Shown here piece by piece: positions 5,992 through 13,669 of a stretch of DNA of 19,116 nt (position 1 is its first letter; each line of letters starts with the position of its first letter). Both the position numbers and the translations under genes were made by a program. This stretch comes from an uncultured Allobaculum sp. (GTDB taxonomy: Bacteria > Bacillota_I > Bacilli_A > Erysipelotrichales > Erysipelotrichaceae). The notes below the pieces were generated by a model. That model worked only from the letters and a program-made list of their open reading frames with translations, was not told where the DNA came from and searched no databases. Location: assembly GCA_910577085.1 (NCBI GenBank), contig CAJTLE010000047.1:1-19116 (forward strand), given 5' to 3'.

Positions 5992-7914
5992 ATGCCAAAA
6001 AATCTGACACAGAAAATTCTGGATGCTCATATCCAGAGTGGAGATAAAATTCCATCCAGCCCGGTTGATGTGAAAATTGACCAGACGCTGACCCAGGACG
6101 CGACAGGAACCATGGCCTACATTCAGCTTGAAGCCATGGGCGTTGATCAGGTCAAAACGGAACTTTCCGTATCCTACGTTGACCACAACACCCTGCAGTC
6201 CGGTTTTATGAACGCGGATGACCATGCTTACCTGCAGTCGGTTGCCGCCAAACATGGGGTGCTGTTTTCAAGGCCTGGCAACGGCATCTGCCATCAGGTT
6301 CATCTTGAACGTTTCGCAAAACCCGGAAAGACACTGATCGGTTCCGATTCCCATACCCCAACAGCTGGAGCTCTGGCCTCCATTGCCATGGGTGCGGGAG
6401 GCCTGGATGTGGCCAAAGCAATGGCCGGTCTGCCATACACCATTCCGTATCCAAAAGTTGTTGAAGTTCGTCTGGAAGGGAAACTGCCGCATGGTGTTTC
6501 CAGCAAGGACATTATTCTTGAACTGTTAAAACGCCGTTCCGTAAAAGGCGGTGTCGGCAAGATTTTTGAATATACCGGTGAAGGACTGAAAGATTTAAGT
6601 GTTTACCAGCGGGCAACCATTACCAACATGGGCGCTGAACTGGGCGCAACCACTTCGATTTTCCCTTCGGATGAAAGAACACTTGAATTCTTAACCAAGC
6701 AGAACCGTGCCCAGGACTGGAAAGAGCTCAAAGCCGATCCAGATGCCGCCTATGATGAACTGGAAGTCATCGACCTTTCCACGCTCACACCAGCTGCAGC
6801 CTGCCCGAATTCACCAGATGCAGTCAAACCAATTGATGAACTCAAAGGTCAGAAAGTCGATCAGGTAGCCATCGGCTCCTGCACCAACTCCGGTTTTGAA
6901 GACATGATGAAAGCCGCTGCGATTCTCAAAGGTAAAACCATCGCACCAAATGTCTCCCTGGTGGTATCGCCAGGAAGCCGTCAGGTGCTGATCAAACTGA
7001 TGGAAAACGGAGCTCTGCAGACCTTTGTTAAAGCAGGTGCCAGAATTCTGGAATGCACCTGTGGTCCATGCATTGGCATGGGTCAGTCACCAAAGAGCGA
7101 AGGCGTTTCTTTGAGAACGTTCAACCGGAACTTCTACGGCCGCTCCGGCACCAATTCAGCTGGTGTGTATCTGGTTTCTCCAGAAGTCGCCGCCGCCAGT
7201 GCCATTGCGGGCGTCTTTGCGGATCCAAGAGAGTTGGACTATCAGGATTCCGACTTCGAACAGATCGATTATGTCGACGATTCGATGATTCTGTATCCGT
7301 TCGAAAATCCGGAAGAAGTCGAAATTATCCGTGGACCAAACATCAAGCCACTGCCGCTCAATGACAAACTGCCAGATTCGTTTGACAAAAAAGTTGTCAT
7401 CAAACTGGGCGACAACATCACCACTGACCACATTGCGCCAGCCGGTGCGGAAGTTCTTCCATACCGTTCGAACATTGAAAAGCTGTCGACATTCGTCTTC
7501 CGCAATAACAAAGAAGGCTTCGATAAAGTCTGCAAGGAAAATAACGGCGGCATCATCGTTGCCGGTGAAAACTATGGACAGGGAAGCAGCCGGGAACATG
7601 CCGCTTTAGCCCCAATGTATCTGGGTATCAAGGCCGTCATCGCAAAATCCTTTGCGCGTATTCACCTGGCCAACCTGATTAACTTTGGAATTCTGCCGCT
7701 TGTCTTTGCCAACCCGGCTGACTATGACACGATTGATGAAATGGACGAACTTGTCTTTGATCACCTCGATGAACTGTCGGCTGATCAGCCATTGATCGTT
7801 CATAACAAGACCAAAAGTCTTGATTATGCCCTCACACCACAGTTTGGTGCCCAGGACATTCCAGTGCTCAAGGCAGGTGGAACGCTCAACTACATCCGCT
7901 CGATGCAGGATTAG
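5992..7914 (+). CDS. acn: Aconitate hydratase (aconitase)
   Basis: Isomerises citrate to isocitrate via cis-aconitate using a [4Fe-4S] cluster. The cluster ligands are visible: Cys297 in IGSCTNSGF, and Cys357 and Cys360 in CTCGPCIGMG. Other active-site stretches are YVDHN (62-66), GNGICHQVH (97-105), GSDSHTPTAGAL (117-128) and GRSGTNSAG (383-391). The swivel domain carries GENYGQGSSREHAALAP from about residue 523, and INFGILPL follows. At 640 aa it belongs to the shorter single-chain aconitases found in many anaerobes, not the roughly 900-aa AcnA type; homoaconitase-like relatives exist, but the neighbours favour aconitase. AGAAAGGA lies 6-7 bases before the ATG. It is transcribed away from citrate synthase. 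Confidence 0.93.
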   Translation: MPKNLTQKILDAHIQSGDKIPSSPVDVKIDQTLTQDATGTMAYIQLEAMGVDQVKTELSVSYVDHNTLQSGFMNADDHAYLQSVAAKHGVLFSRPGNGICHQVHLERFAKPGKTLIGSDSHTPTAGALASIAMGAGGLDVAKAMAGLPYTIPYPKVVEVRLEGKLPHGVSSKDIILELLKRRSVKGGVGKIFEYTGEGLKDLSVYQRATITNMGAELGATTSIFPSDERTLEFLTKQNRAQDWKELKADPDAAYDELEVIDLSTLTPAAACPNSPDAVKPIDELKGQKVDQVAIGSCTNSGFEDMMKAAAILKGKTIAPNVSLVVSPGSRQVLIKLMENGALQTFVKAGARILECTCGPCIGMGQSPKSEGVSLRTFNRNFYGRSGTNSAGVYLVSPEVAAASAIAGVFADPRELDYQDSDFEQIDYVDDSMILYPFENPEEVEIIRGPNIKPLPLNDKLPDSFDKKVVIKLGDNITTDHIAPAGAEVLPYRSNIEKLSTFVFRNNKEGFDKVCKENNGGIIVAGENYGQGSSREHAALAPMYLGIKAVIAKSFARIHLANLINFGILPLVFANPADYDTIDEMDELVFDHLDELSADQPLIVHNKTKSLDYALTPQFGAQDIPVLKAGGTLNYIRSMQD

Positions 7915-8009
7915 TGTCGAAAACCAGATCTACAATCCTGACCTACAGACACAGATCAGAAATACAGAGTAGACATACAATCTACAAACCGAAAACCGAT
8001 TGGAAACCA

Positions 8010-8052
8010 AACAGGAAAGCTGCTTCTTGCGGGAAGTCGCTTTCCTGTTTTT
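8010..8052 (+). terminator. Intrinsic terminator of aconitase
   Basis: AACAGGAAAGC (8010-8020) pairs with GCTTTCCTGTT (8039-8049), with a smaller CTTC/GAAG stem inside the loop. The T run extends to 8052. It lies about 95 bases after the aconitase stop. Confidence 0.85.
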
Positions 8053-8085
8053 GCGTCTTGCTGTTCGATGCAAGGTTCCATGCTG

Positions 8086-8107
8086 GACCGGGGGTTTTTA
8101 GCCGGTC
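8086..8107. repeat. Short inverted repeat upstream of the membrane protein gene
   Basis: GACCGG (8086-8091) and CCGGTC (8102-8107) are perfect arms around a 10-base loop that contains a T run. It lies in the 171-bp gap between the aconitase terminator and the gene at 8224. Function unknown. I see no clear promoter in this gap. Confidence 0.35.
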
Positions 8108-8223
8108 ACTCTTTCGAAAAGCGGGCAGGTGGACTTTTACAATGAAGACAATCCAGACTCTGAACATCAATCAGGGTCAGCCCATCAAACTTCAACAGGA
8201 AGTTACAAAGAAAGAGGTGCTTT

Positions 8224-8919
8224 ATGAATCAAGAAAAGATGAAATCCAGCCCATCGGATATGAGCACAAGTCCCAGCGTGATGCAGGAGCAGAAGATGGA
8301 AATGTTTGCCCCCGCCCGGATCGGAGACAGCTATTGCGTTTCTCCAGACCCTGCTTTGCAGTTTGTCTTTGCGATGTTTGCGCTGATGACCTGGCTGGGA
8401 ACCATTGTTCCCCTGCAGCCGGATGCGATGTTTGTAACCGGCTTTTTACAGCTTTCCTTGGGCATTGCGGCCTTTACGGGCAGCCGCATGAATCTGCGCC
8501 GCCAGGATCCCCATGGCAATATCAACCTGATTCTGTCGGTCATCTTAGGCTTTGCGGGCGGTCTGACACAGATTGCCAAAGCCTACGTCATGATGAATGG
8601 CCTGGAAACAACGTTCCACTCGTGGATGTTATCGACCATTCTGCTTGTCGGTGGTCTGTATATGCTTTGCTTTCTGCCGCTTTTAAAAGAGGCTCCAGCC
8701 TATGTTTTCTGTGAACATGCCTGTGTATGCACCGGTTTTATCTGCATGGGAATTGCCGATATTTTAAGCGTTGCGTTATTGAAGCATATTGGCGTCTGGT
8801 TCTTATTCGTATTTGCCATTTTGGCTTTATATCAAGGCGTGAGTGAGATGTATGCGCTTCATGGCAAAAAGATCTGGCAAGGTCCAAAAATGCCTTTCCA
8901 TTCTGCAAAAAACCGATAA
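8224..8919 (+). CDS. Six-helix membrane protein, possibly GPR1/FUN34/YaaH-like
   Basis: A 231-aa protein. After a hydrophilic, Met/Ser-rich N-terminus of about 40 residues come six hydrophobic segments (roughly 43-62, 67-85, 101-118, 135-155, 166-188 and 192-212), then a basic C-terminus. Size and helix count agree with the GPR1/FUN34/YaaH (SatP) acetate/succinate transporter family, and the opening PALQFVFAMFALMTWLG loosely recalls the start of helix 1 there. The family's NPAPLG signature is not seen, so the link is weak. The position after aconitase would suit a carboxylate-related role but proves nothing. GAGGTG lies 5 bases before the ATG. A different-frame ORF overlaps it and is judged a shadow. 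Confidence 0.7.
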   Translation: MNQEKMKSSPSDMSTSPSVMQEQKMEMFAPARIGDSYCVSPDPALQFVFAMFALMTWLGTIVPLQPDAMFVTGFLQLSLGIAAFTGSRMNLRRQDPHGNINLILSVILGFAGGLTQIAKAYVMMNGLETTFHSWMLSTILLVGGLYMLCFLPLLKEAPAYVFCEHACVCTGFICMGIADILSVALLKHIGVWFLFVFAILALYQGVSEMYALHGKKIWQGPKMPFHSAKNR

Positions 8920-8998
8920 GGTCAGAGTATACGTTAGAGAAATCACAAACAAAGAAACCTGAACAAACAGAACAGAAGAGAAACAGAAAAGAGGAACT

Positions 8999-9934
8999 AT
9001 GCCCCAAAATGAAACACACCATCTGGAAACGATGGACTCTCAAGGAAAAAACATGCTGAATCCAAAAGCAGATTCAACCCGCAAAAAAGCGGTGTTCATC
9101 GACCTGGATGGAACTTTATGGGATAGGGAAGTGGTGCCGGCTTCCGCCTGGAAGGCGATTGAAAAAGCCAGAGCCAATGGCCATCTGATCTTTGTCAACA
9201 CAGGTCGCCGGCATGTCGATATCCCAAAATTTTTATGGGATGTCAATTTTGATGGATATTGTCTGGCCACCGGTATGCAGATGTTTAAAGGCAAAGAATT
9301 GCTTTGTCAGAGCTATATCGATCCCGGAAAAGTAAAAAAAATGATCGCGTATCTGAAAAGCCAGGATTCGGGCTATGGCCTGGAAGGCAATGACTGGGGA
9401 TTTGACGATCCAAAATATGCTTTCCGCCGCATGATCTTCTTTGCCAAGGAAGACCGCAAAGATCCATCCATCCGGTATCCGCTCTCTCATATTGAGCCGG
9501 AAAACTACGATGAACTCGTCAAAATTATTTTTGACTCCGATAAACCGTATGATCTTGAACCCGTGGCCAAAGAACTTGGCTTCGATATCCTGCAATACAA
9601 AAACCGTTTCAACCCTTCAGGCGGTGTGGGATCGTTTTTCCGTGGAGAGCTGACCGATGCTCACCACAATAAAGCAAAAGCCATGAAAGAAATGCTTGAA
9701 GCCATGGGTGTGGCCGGTCAGTATGACATCGCGGCGATCGGCGATTCGGAAAATGATATTCCCATGTTAGAGGCAGCTGACTATGCGATCTGTATGGGCA
9801 ATGGAACCCCGGCCACGAAAGAAAAAGCAGATTATGTAACGACCAGTCTGGATCAGGATGGTCTGTACAATGCGTTTGCCTGGCTTGGCCTATTTGAACC
9901 GGAAAAGAACACAAAAGAAAACGAACAGGACTAA
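8999..9934 (+). CDS. Cof-type HAD-superfamily hydrolase (phosphatase)
   Basis: A 311-aa cytosolic Mg2+-dependent phosphatase of the HAD superfamily, with a large cap domain of subclass IIB between core motifs. Motif I is FIDLDGTL with nucleophile Asp35 and acid/base Asp37; motif II is the Thr/Ser of VNTGRR (about 66-71); the motif III Lys lies in HNKAKAMKE (about 222-230); motif IV is GDSENDIPML (about 247-256). The substrate is unknown; family members dephosphorylate sugar phosphates, FMN, PLP and others. Its place directly before the his promoter, in a cluster with no visible histidinol-phosphatase, makes that a possible but unproven role. The 8999 start has GAGGA only 3 bases away; ATG 9053 has a better-spaced AAGGA and removes 18 residues, so it may be the true start. 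Confidence 0.85.
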   Translation: MPQNETHHLETMDSQGKNMLNPKADSTRKKAVFIDLDGTLWDREVVPASAWKAIEKARANGHLIFVNTGRRHVDIPKFLWDVNFDGYCLATGMQMFKGKELLCQSYIDPGKVKKMIAYLKSQDSGYGLEGNDWGFDDPKYAFRRMIFFAKEDRKDPSIRYPLSHIEPENYDELVKIIFDSDKPYDLEPVAKELGFDILQYKNRFNPSGGVGSFFRGELTDAHHNKAKAMKEMLEAMGVAGQYDIAAIGDSENDIPMLEAADYAICMGNGTPATKEKADYVTTSLDQDGLYNAFAWLGLFEPEKNTKENEQD

Positions 9935-9959
9935 TTTTCTGAAAAGAGTTTCAAAAGAT

Positions 9960-9988
9960 TTGACAGAAAATACCGCACTGTCTAGAAT
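9960..9988 (+). promoter_or_regulatory. Sigma-A promoter of the histidine cluster
   Basis: TTGACA (9960-9965), a 17-base spacer and TAGAAT (9983-9988) form a near-consensus promoter. Transcription should begin about 9995, just before the T-box stem I. It lies 26 bases after the HAD gene stop. Confidence 0.8.
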
Positions 9989-9994
9989 TCTTGT

Positions 9995-10237
9995 AAATTC
10001 AGCGGCAAAGAAGGGAACAGTAAAGTCGGGGCGTGTTCAGAGAGCTTCTGGTTGGTGCAAAGAAGCCATAAACCGATTTGAAACACATCCTGGAGCCGGA
10101 TTCAGGAAATGGGATCCCGGTTGTCCTCGTTATCGGACGGACTGTTTTCAGTCGCTGAGGCAGTTTTCGTGAGGAAACTGTGAATAAAGGTGGGAACACG
10201 AAATGAACTTTCGTCCTTTTGGATGGAAGTTTTTTTA
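9995..10237 (+). promoter_or_regulatory. T-box leader (tRNA-His sensing) of the his cluster
   Basis: Stem I is closed near CGGC (10003-10006) and GCCG (10095-10098). It contains the AGTA motif (10019-10022), CAGAGAG (10038-10044), an apical hairpin GCTTCT/AGAAGC (10044-10066) with loop GGTTGGTG, and the specifier side GAAACACATCCTGGAG. Aligned on the general pattern GAA-codon-ATTCTTGAG, the specifier codon is CAC (10084-10086), which is histidine. Stem III is CAGTTTTC/GGAAACTG (10161-10180). The T-box AAAGGTGGGAACACG (10186-10200) carries TGGG at 10191-10194; its fourth base G would pair with a C discriminator, as tRNA-His has. The antiterminator forms by AAAGG with CCTTT (10215-10219) and CGAAA with TTTCG (10209-10213). 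Uncharged tRNA-His should therefore permit read-through into hisZ. Confidence 0.92.
10207..10237 (+). terminator. T-box regulated terminator
   Basis: ACTTTCGTCC (10207-10216) pairs with GGATGGAAGT (10221-10230), including G-T wobbles, around loop TTTT. Seven T follow (10231-10237). Its 5' arm is the same stretch used by the antiterminator, so the two structures exclude each other. Confidence 0.9.
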
Positions 10238-10597
10238 TTCTCTGCCCATCGAAATCGAAGCCGTAAATCTTCGAAACTGTATGAAAATCAAAGGATTTTG
10301 AACAGACAAAACCAGAATCTAAACGGTATGACCGGTCTGGATCCTTTTGAAAACAGAAAAAAACAATCGCAAAGTCCAGTCAAAAAGACCATGACAAGAT
10401 GACCATAACAAGAGGATCGGGCCACGAAAATCGTGTCAAGAAAGTCAGGACAGGCCATCCAGAAAAACTCTGACCTGGATCTTTGCGAGAAATGAACGAT
10501 ACAAGAAGCAAACTCAGGAAAAACAGAAATCCGCACCGACTGATCATTGATCAGTCAGGCAGACAAGAGTGCATCGGACACTCGGAAAGGAAACGCG
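10238..10597 (+). other. Long untranslated stretch between T-box and hisZ
   Basis: These 360 bases are purine-rich and poor in T. No ORF with a credible ribosome-binding site and protein-like composition is seen in it. It holds a short hairpin CACGA/TCGTG (10423-10435) and the 19-base palindrome at 10538-10556. T-box terminators usually lie close to the first gene, so this length is unusual. Confidence 0.6.
10538..10556. repeat. Perfect 19-base palindrome upstream of hisZ
   Basis: GACTGATCA (10538-10546) and TGATCAGTC (10548-10556) are perfect 9-base inverted arms around a single T. It ends 41 bases before the hisZ ATG. With one central base it cannot form a normal hairpin loop without opening the inner pairs, so a dimeric DNA-binding site is as likely as an RNA structure. 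No T run follows, so it is not a terminator. Confidence 0.5.
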
Positions 10598-11713
10598 ATG
10601 GAACTCAGGACACCCCTTGGCAACCGGGACATTCTGGCTGGCGATGTGCGCAAGCGCAAAGAGCTGACCAGCCGGATTTCACAGGTCTTCGACCGCTTCG
10701 GTTTTGAAGAAGTGCAGACCCCGGCCCTTGAATACTATCAGACCTACAATCAGGCATTTGCCAATCTGCAGGATCGAACCATGCTCAAGTTGATTGATGA
10801 GAATCAGGACATTCTTACACTGCGAATGGATATGACGGTTCCAATTGCCCGTCTGGCCGCAACTTCACTTCAAAACGCACAGCTGCCGCTTCGGCTTTCC
10901 TATCTCAGTGATGTCTGGAAATTCCGCAAAGCCTTTACCGGGCGCTGTGCCCAGACAACAGACTGTGGAATTGAACTGATCGGAAGTGATCAGGATGCAG
11001 AAGTCGTTGTCTGTGCGCTTGAGGCTTTAAAAGCCTGTGGACTGCAGACGTACCGGCTTGAATTTTCCGATGCCAGACTGTTGGAAAATGCCGCAGCCAA
11101 AGTCTTTACCGATCCAGCTGATATCCGCACCCTGGCGGATTTGACGGATCGCAAATCCATGGTTGAACTCGGTCGGTTTCTTGACCAGTTCGATCTGCCG
11201 CAAAATGTCCGGGAATACTTTATTCAGCTGCCATTGTTAGATGGCGGGCTGAATGTGCTGGAAAAAGCAAAAGCCCTGGCTTTTGATGAGGAAACCCGAC
11301 AGGTTCTGGATTCTCTGAAAGTGCTTGGCGAGTTTTTAATCGAGCTGGGCTATGGCGACAATATCGGCTTTGATTTAGGAAAACTCCCACATCTCAATTA
11401 TTATTCCTCCCTGATTTTTGAAGCCTATGTTCCTGGCGCAAGCGGCTCGGTGCTTTCTGGCGGCCGCTATGACAACCTGATGGCCTGCTTTGGAAGGGAT
11501 CTGCCAGCCGTTGGCTTTGCGTTCAAAATTGATCCGCTTGCTGACCTGTTTGAGATGGAAGACAACCGGACGCTGACCATCATCCGCTATCCATCTTCGC
11601 TGGCCATCAGCGCCTTTGAACTGGCACGAGCCAAGAGAATGGAAGGTTCAGTCAGACTGGTTCGCGATGAGACCATCGACGAACTGGTTCTTGAAGAGGA
11701 GGAACGACCATGA
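10598..11713 (+). CDS. hisZ: ATP phosphoribosyltransferase regulatory subunit HisZ
   Basis: A histidyl-tRNA-synthetase paralogue that forms the hetero-octameric ATP-PRT with short HisG and carries histidine feedback control. The 371-aa product has class II-synthetase features: a start resembling PLGNRDILAGD, motif 1-like FGFEEVQTPALEYY (about residues 33-46), motif 2-like RLSYLSDVWKFRKAF (about 98-112), and late GSVLSGGRYDNLM, which resembles HisRS motif 3. It lacks the C-terminal anticodon-binding domain of HisRS, so it should not charge tRNA. The start is ATG 10598 with AAAGGA 6 bases upstream; a TTG at 10547 in frame has no such site and sits inside the palindrome. Its stop overlaps the hisG start (ATGA at 11710). 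Confidence 0.9.
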   Translation: MELRTPLGNRDILAGDVRKRKELTSRISQVFDRFGFEEVQTPALEYYQTYNQAFANLQDRTMLKLIDENQDILTLRMDMTVPIARLAATSLQNAQLPLRLSYLSDVWKFRKAFTGRCAQTTDCGIELIGSDQDAEVVVCALEALKACGLQTYRLEFSDARLLENAAAKVFTDPADIRTLADLTDRKSMVELGRFLDQFDLPQNVREYFIQLPLLDGGLNVLEKAKALAFDEETRQVLDSLKVLGEFLIELGYGDNIGFDLGKLPHLNYYSSLIFEAYVPGASGSVLSGGRYDNLMACFGRDLPAVGFAFKIDPLADLFEMEDNRTLTIIRYPSSLAISAFELARAKRMEGSVRLVRDETIDELVLEEEERP

Positions 11714-12351
11714 GTTTACGGATTGCCTTAACCAAGGGCAGACTTGAAGATAAAACGCTGACCATGCTGGAAATGGCCGGCTATGGAACTGAAAAAGTGC
11801 GCAACAAAGGACGGGCCCTTGTTTTGCCGGATACCGTGCACGATCTGGATTATGTCCTTGTAAAATCCAATGACTGCATCACCTACGTTGACCATGGAGC
11901 CGCAGATATCGGGGTCGTTGGCAAGGATACCTTGATGGAAAATGAAGAAGCCTCCAATTACTATGAAATGCTCGATCTGAAAACGGGCAAGTGCTGCTTT
12001 ATTGTCGCAGCTCTGCCAGAGGCTAACCTCTTTTCCAAAAAAGGCCGCATCCGCATTGGAACCAAATACCCGCATGTGGCCAAAGCGTACTTCCTGTCCC
12101 GGAATATGGACGTTGAAATCATCAAGATCGATGGTTCAGTAGAACTTTCGCCTCTGATCGGACTGGTGGATGGCATCGTGGACATCATGGAAACGGGCAG
12201 CACGCTGCGGGCCAATGGCTTACAGGTGCTCGATACCGTAGCTGAAATTTCAGCCCGCGTGATTGTCAATAAAGCCAGCTGGAAACTGAAAAAAGAAGAA
12301 ATTACTCAGGTCCTTTCGGATCTGAAAAAGGCGGTGGATGAGAATGCTTAA
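11710..12351 (+). CDS. hisG: ATP phosphoribosyltransferase, short-form catalytic subunit
   Basis: First and committed step: PRPP plus ATP gives phosphoribosyl-ATP. At 213 aa it is the short form without the C-terminal regulatory (ACT-like) domain, so it needs HisZ, encoded directly upstream with a 4-base overlap. Visible are ALTKGRLEDKT (6-16), DIGVVGKDTL (66-75) and the PRPP-binding region DGIVDIMETGSTLRANG (154-170). AAGAGGAGG lies just before the ATG, inside the end of hisZ. The stop overlaps hisD by 14 bases. Confidence 0.95.
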   Translation: MSLRIALTKGRLEDKTLTMLEMAGYGTEKVRNKGRALVLPDTVHDLDYVLVKSNDCITYVDHGAADIGVVGKDTLMENEEASNYYEMLDLKTGKCCFIVAALPEANLFSKKGRIRIGTKYPHVAKAYFLSRNMDVEIIKIDGSVELSPLIGLVDGIVDIMETGSTLRANGLQVLDTVAEISARVIVNKASWKLKKEEITQVLSDLKKAVDENA

Positions 12352-13669
12352 ATCCTTACACAAAGAAAACCAGAAAGAACTGGCCAGCTACCTGGCTGGT
12401 CGTGCCTATGAGATTTCACCAGAAACATTGATGACGGCATCGAACATCGTTGAAGATGTCCGCAAGCGTCAGGATGAAGCGCTCAAAGACTACACAGAAA
12501 AATTCGATGGCGTAAAACTGGAAACACTGCGGGTTCCCGTTGAAGAAATTGAAGCCCAGGCAGCCAAAGTCGATCCGGCCTTTCGGGCTGCGTTAGAAGA
12601 AGCCGCTGAAAATATCCGTTACTTCCATGAAGCCCAGATTCAGCATGGATATGAACTCCAGAAGGAGGATGGCATTTACTTAGGCCAGCGTGTCCTTCCT
12701 TTAGCGGCGGTAGGCATCTATGTACCTGGTGGACGGGCTCTCTATCCCTCTTCGGTTTTGATGAATGCCATTCCGGCCAAGATTGCCGGGGTCAAGCGCA
12801 TCGTCATGGTTACCCCGCCTGCCAAAGAAGGCGGACTGTCGCCTAAACTGGCCGCCGCTGCCCAGGTTATTGGGGTCGATGAAATTTATACCGTCGGCGG
12901 TGCTCAGGCCGTTGCCGCTCTGGCTTATGGAACCGAAAGTATTGCGCCGGTCGATAAAATTGTCGGTCCTGGCAACGTCTTTGTAGCGGCAGCCAAGAAA
13001 ATGGTCTTTGGCAAAGTCGATATCGATATGATTGCCGGTCCGAGTGAAATTCTCGTCATTGCCGATGCTACGGCCAATCCAAGACAGGTAGCAGCGGATC
13101 TGCTCAGCCAGGCTGAACATGATCCGATGGCCTCCTCCATTCTGGTTTCAACCAGTGCAAAGCTTATTGAGGCCGTCAACAAGGAACTGCGCAAGCAGAC
13201 CGATGCCCTGCCGAAAAAAGAAATCATTGAACAATCCCTGGCTGCGTATGGAACCAGTGTTCTGGTGGATACCCTGGAAGAAGCCATTGAAATTTCCAAT
13301 GAAATCGCACCGGAGCATCTTGAACTGCAGATCGAAAATCCACGTCAATATCTGCCGCTGGTTACGAATGCCGGTTCGGTTTTCCTAGGCTATACCACCT
13401 GCGAAAGCATTGGTGATTACTTTGGCGGAACCAACCATGTGCTGCCAACAAGTCAGACCGCTAAGTTTTCCAGCGCTCTGTCTGTGGATGCGTTCATCAA
13501 AAAGTCATCTTATCTTTACTACACCCCAGAAGCCCTTACTAAACATGGCCACAAGATTATCCGCATGGCTCAGGAAGAAGACCTGGAAGGTCATGCCAAC
13601 GCCATCCGCGTGCGGCTGGAAGACGGCCTTGATGCAGGAAGCCAAACAGGCGGGGAGGAAGACCAATGA
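12338..13669 (+). CDS. hisD: Histidinol dehydrogenase
   Basis: Last two steps: oxidises L-histidinol to histidinal and then to histidine with 2 NAD+, with one Zn2+ per active site. The 443-aa chain has residues that line up almost exactly with the E. coli zinc ligands: Gln258 and His261 (LLSQAEHDP), Asp360 (ESIGDYFGG) and His419 (LEGHANA). The catalytic Glu326-His327 pair is in APEHLEL. PGGRALYPSSVLMNAIPAK (130-148) and VGPGNVFVAAAK (209-220) are further family marks. The start may be ATG 12338 or ATG 12344; AAAAAGG upstream fits 12338 better. It overlaps hisG by 14 bases and hisC by 4. Confidence 0.95.
   Translation: MRMLKSLHKENQKELASYLAGRAYEISPETLMTASNIVEDVRKRQDEALKDYTEKFDGVKLETLRVPVEEIEAQAAKVDPAFRAALEEAAENIRYFHEAQIQHGYELQKEDGIYLGQRVLPLAAVGIYVPGGRALYPSSVLMNAIPAKIAGVKRIVMVTPPAKEGGLSPKLAAAAQVIGVDEIYTVGGAQAVAALAYGTESIAPVDKIVGPGNVFVAAAKKMVFGKVDIDMIAGPSEILVIADATANPRQVAADLLSQAEHDPMASSILVSTSAKLIEAVNKELRKQTDALPKKEIIEQSLAAYGTSVLVDTLEEAIEISNEIAPEHLELQIENPRQYLPLVTNAGSVFLGYTTCESIGDYFGGTNHVLPTSQTAKFSSALSVDAFIKKSSYLYYTPEALTKHGHKIIRMAQEEDLEGHANAIRVRLEDGLDAGSQTGGEEDQ

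Noticed and set aside
7914..8714. 266-codon plus-strand ORF starting at the aconitase stop, including an ATG at 8142 with a weak AGGTGG upstream
   Set aside because: It crosses the aconitase terminator, overlaps the six-helix gene in another frame, and its residues there (Cys/Arg-rich, no hydrophobic pattern) look like a frame shadow.
10190..10402. Possible leader peptide or small ORF inside the long his leader
   Set aside because: It starts within the T-box motif itself and has no ribosome-binding site; the T-box explains the bases better.
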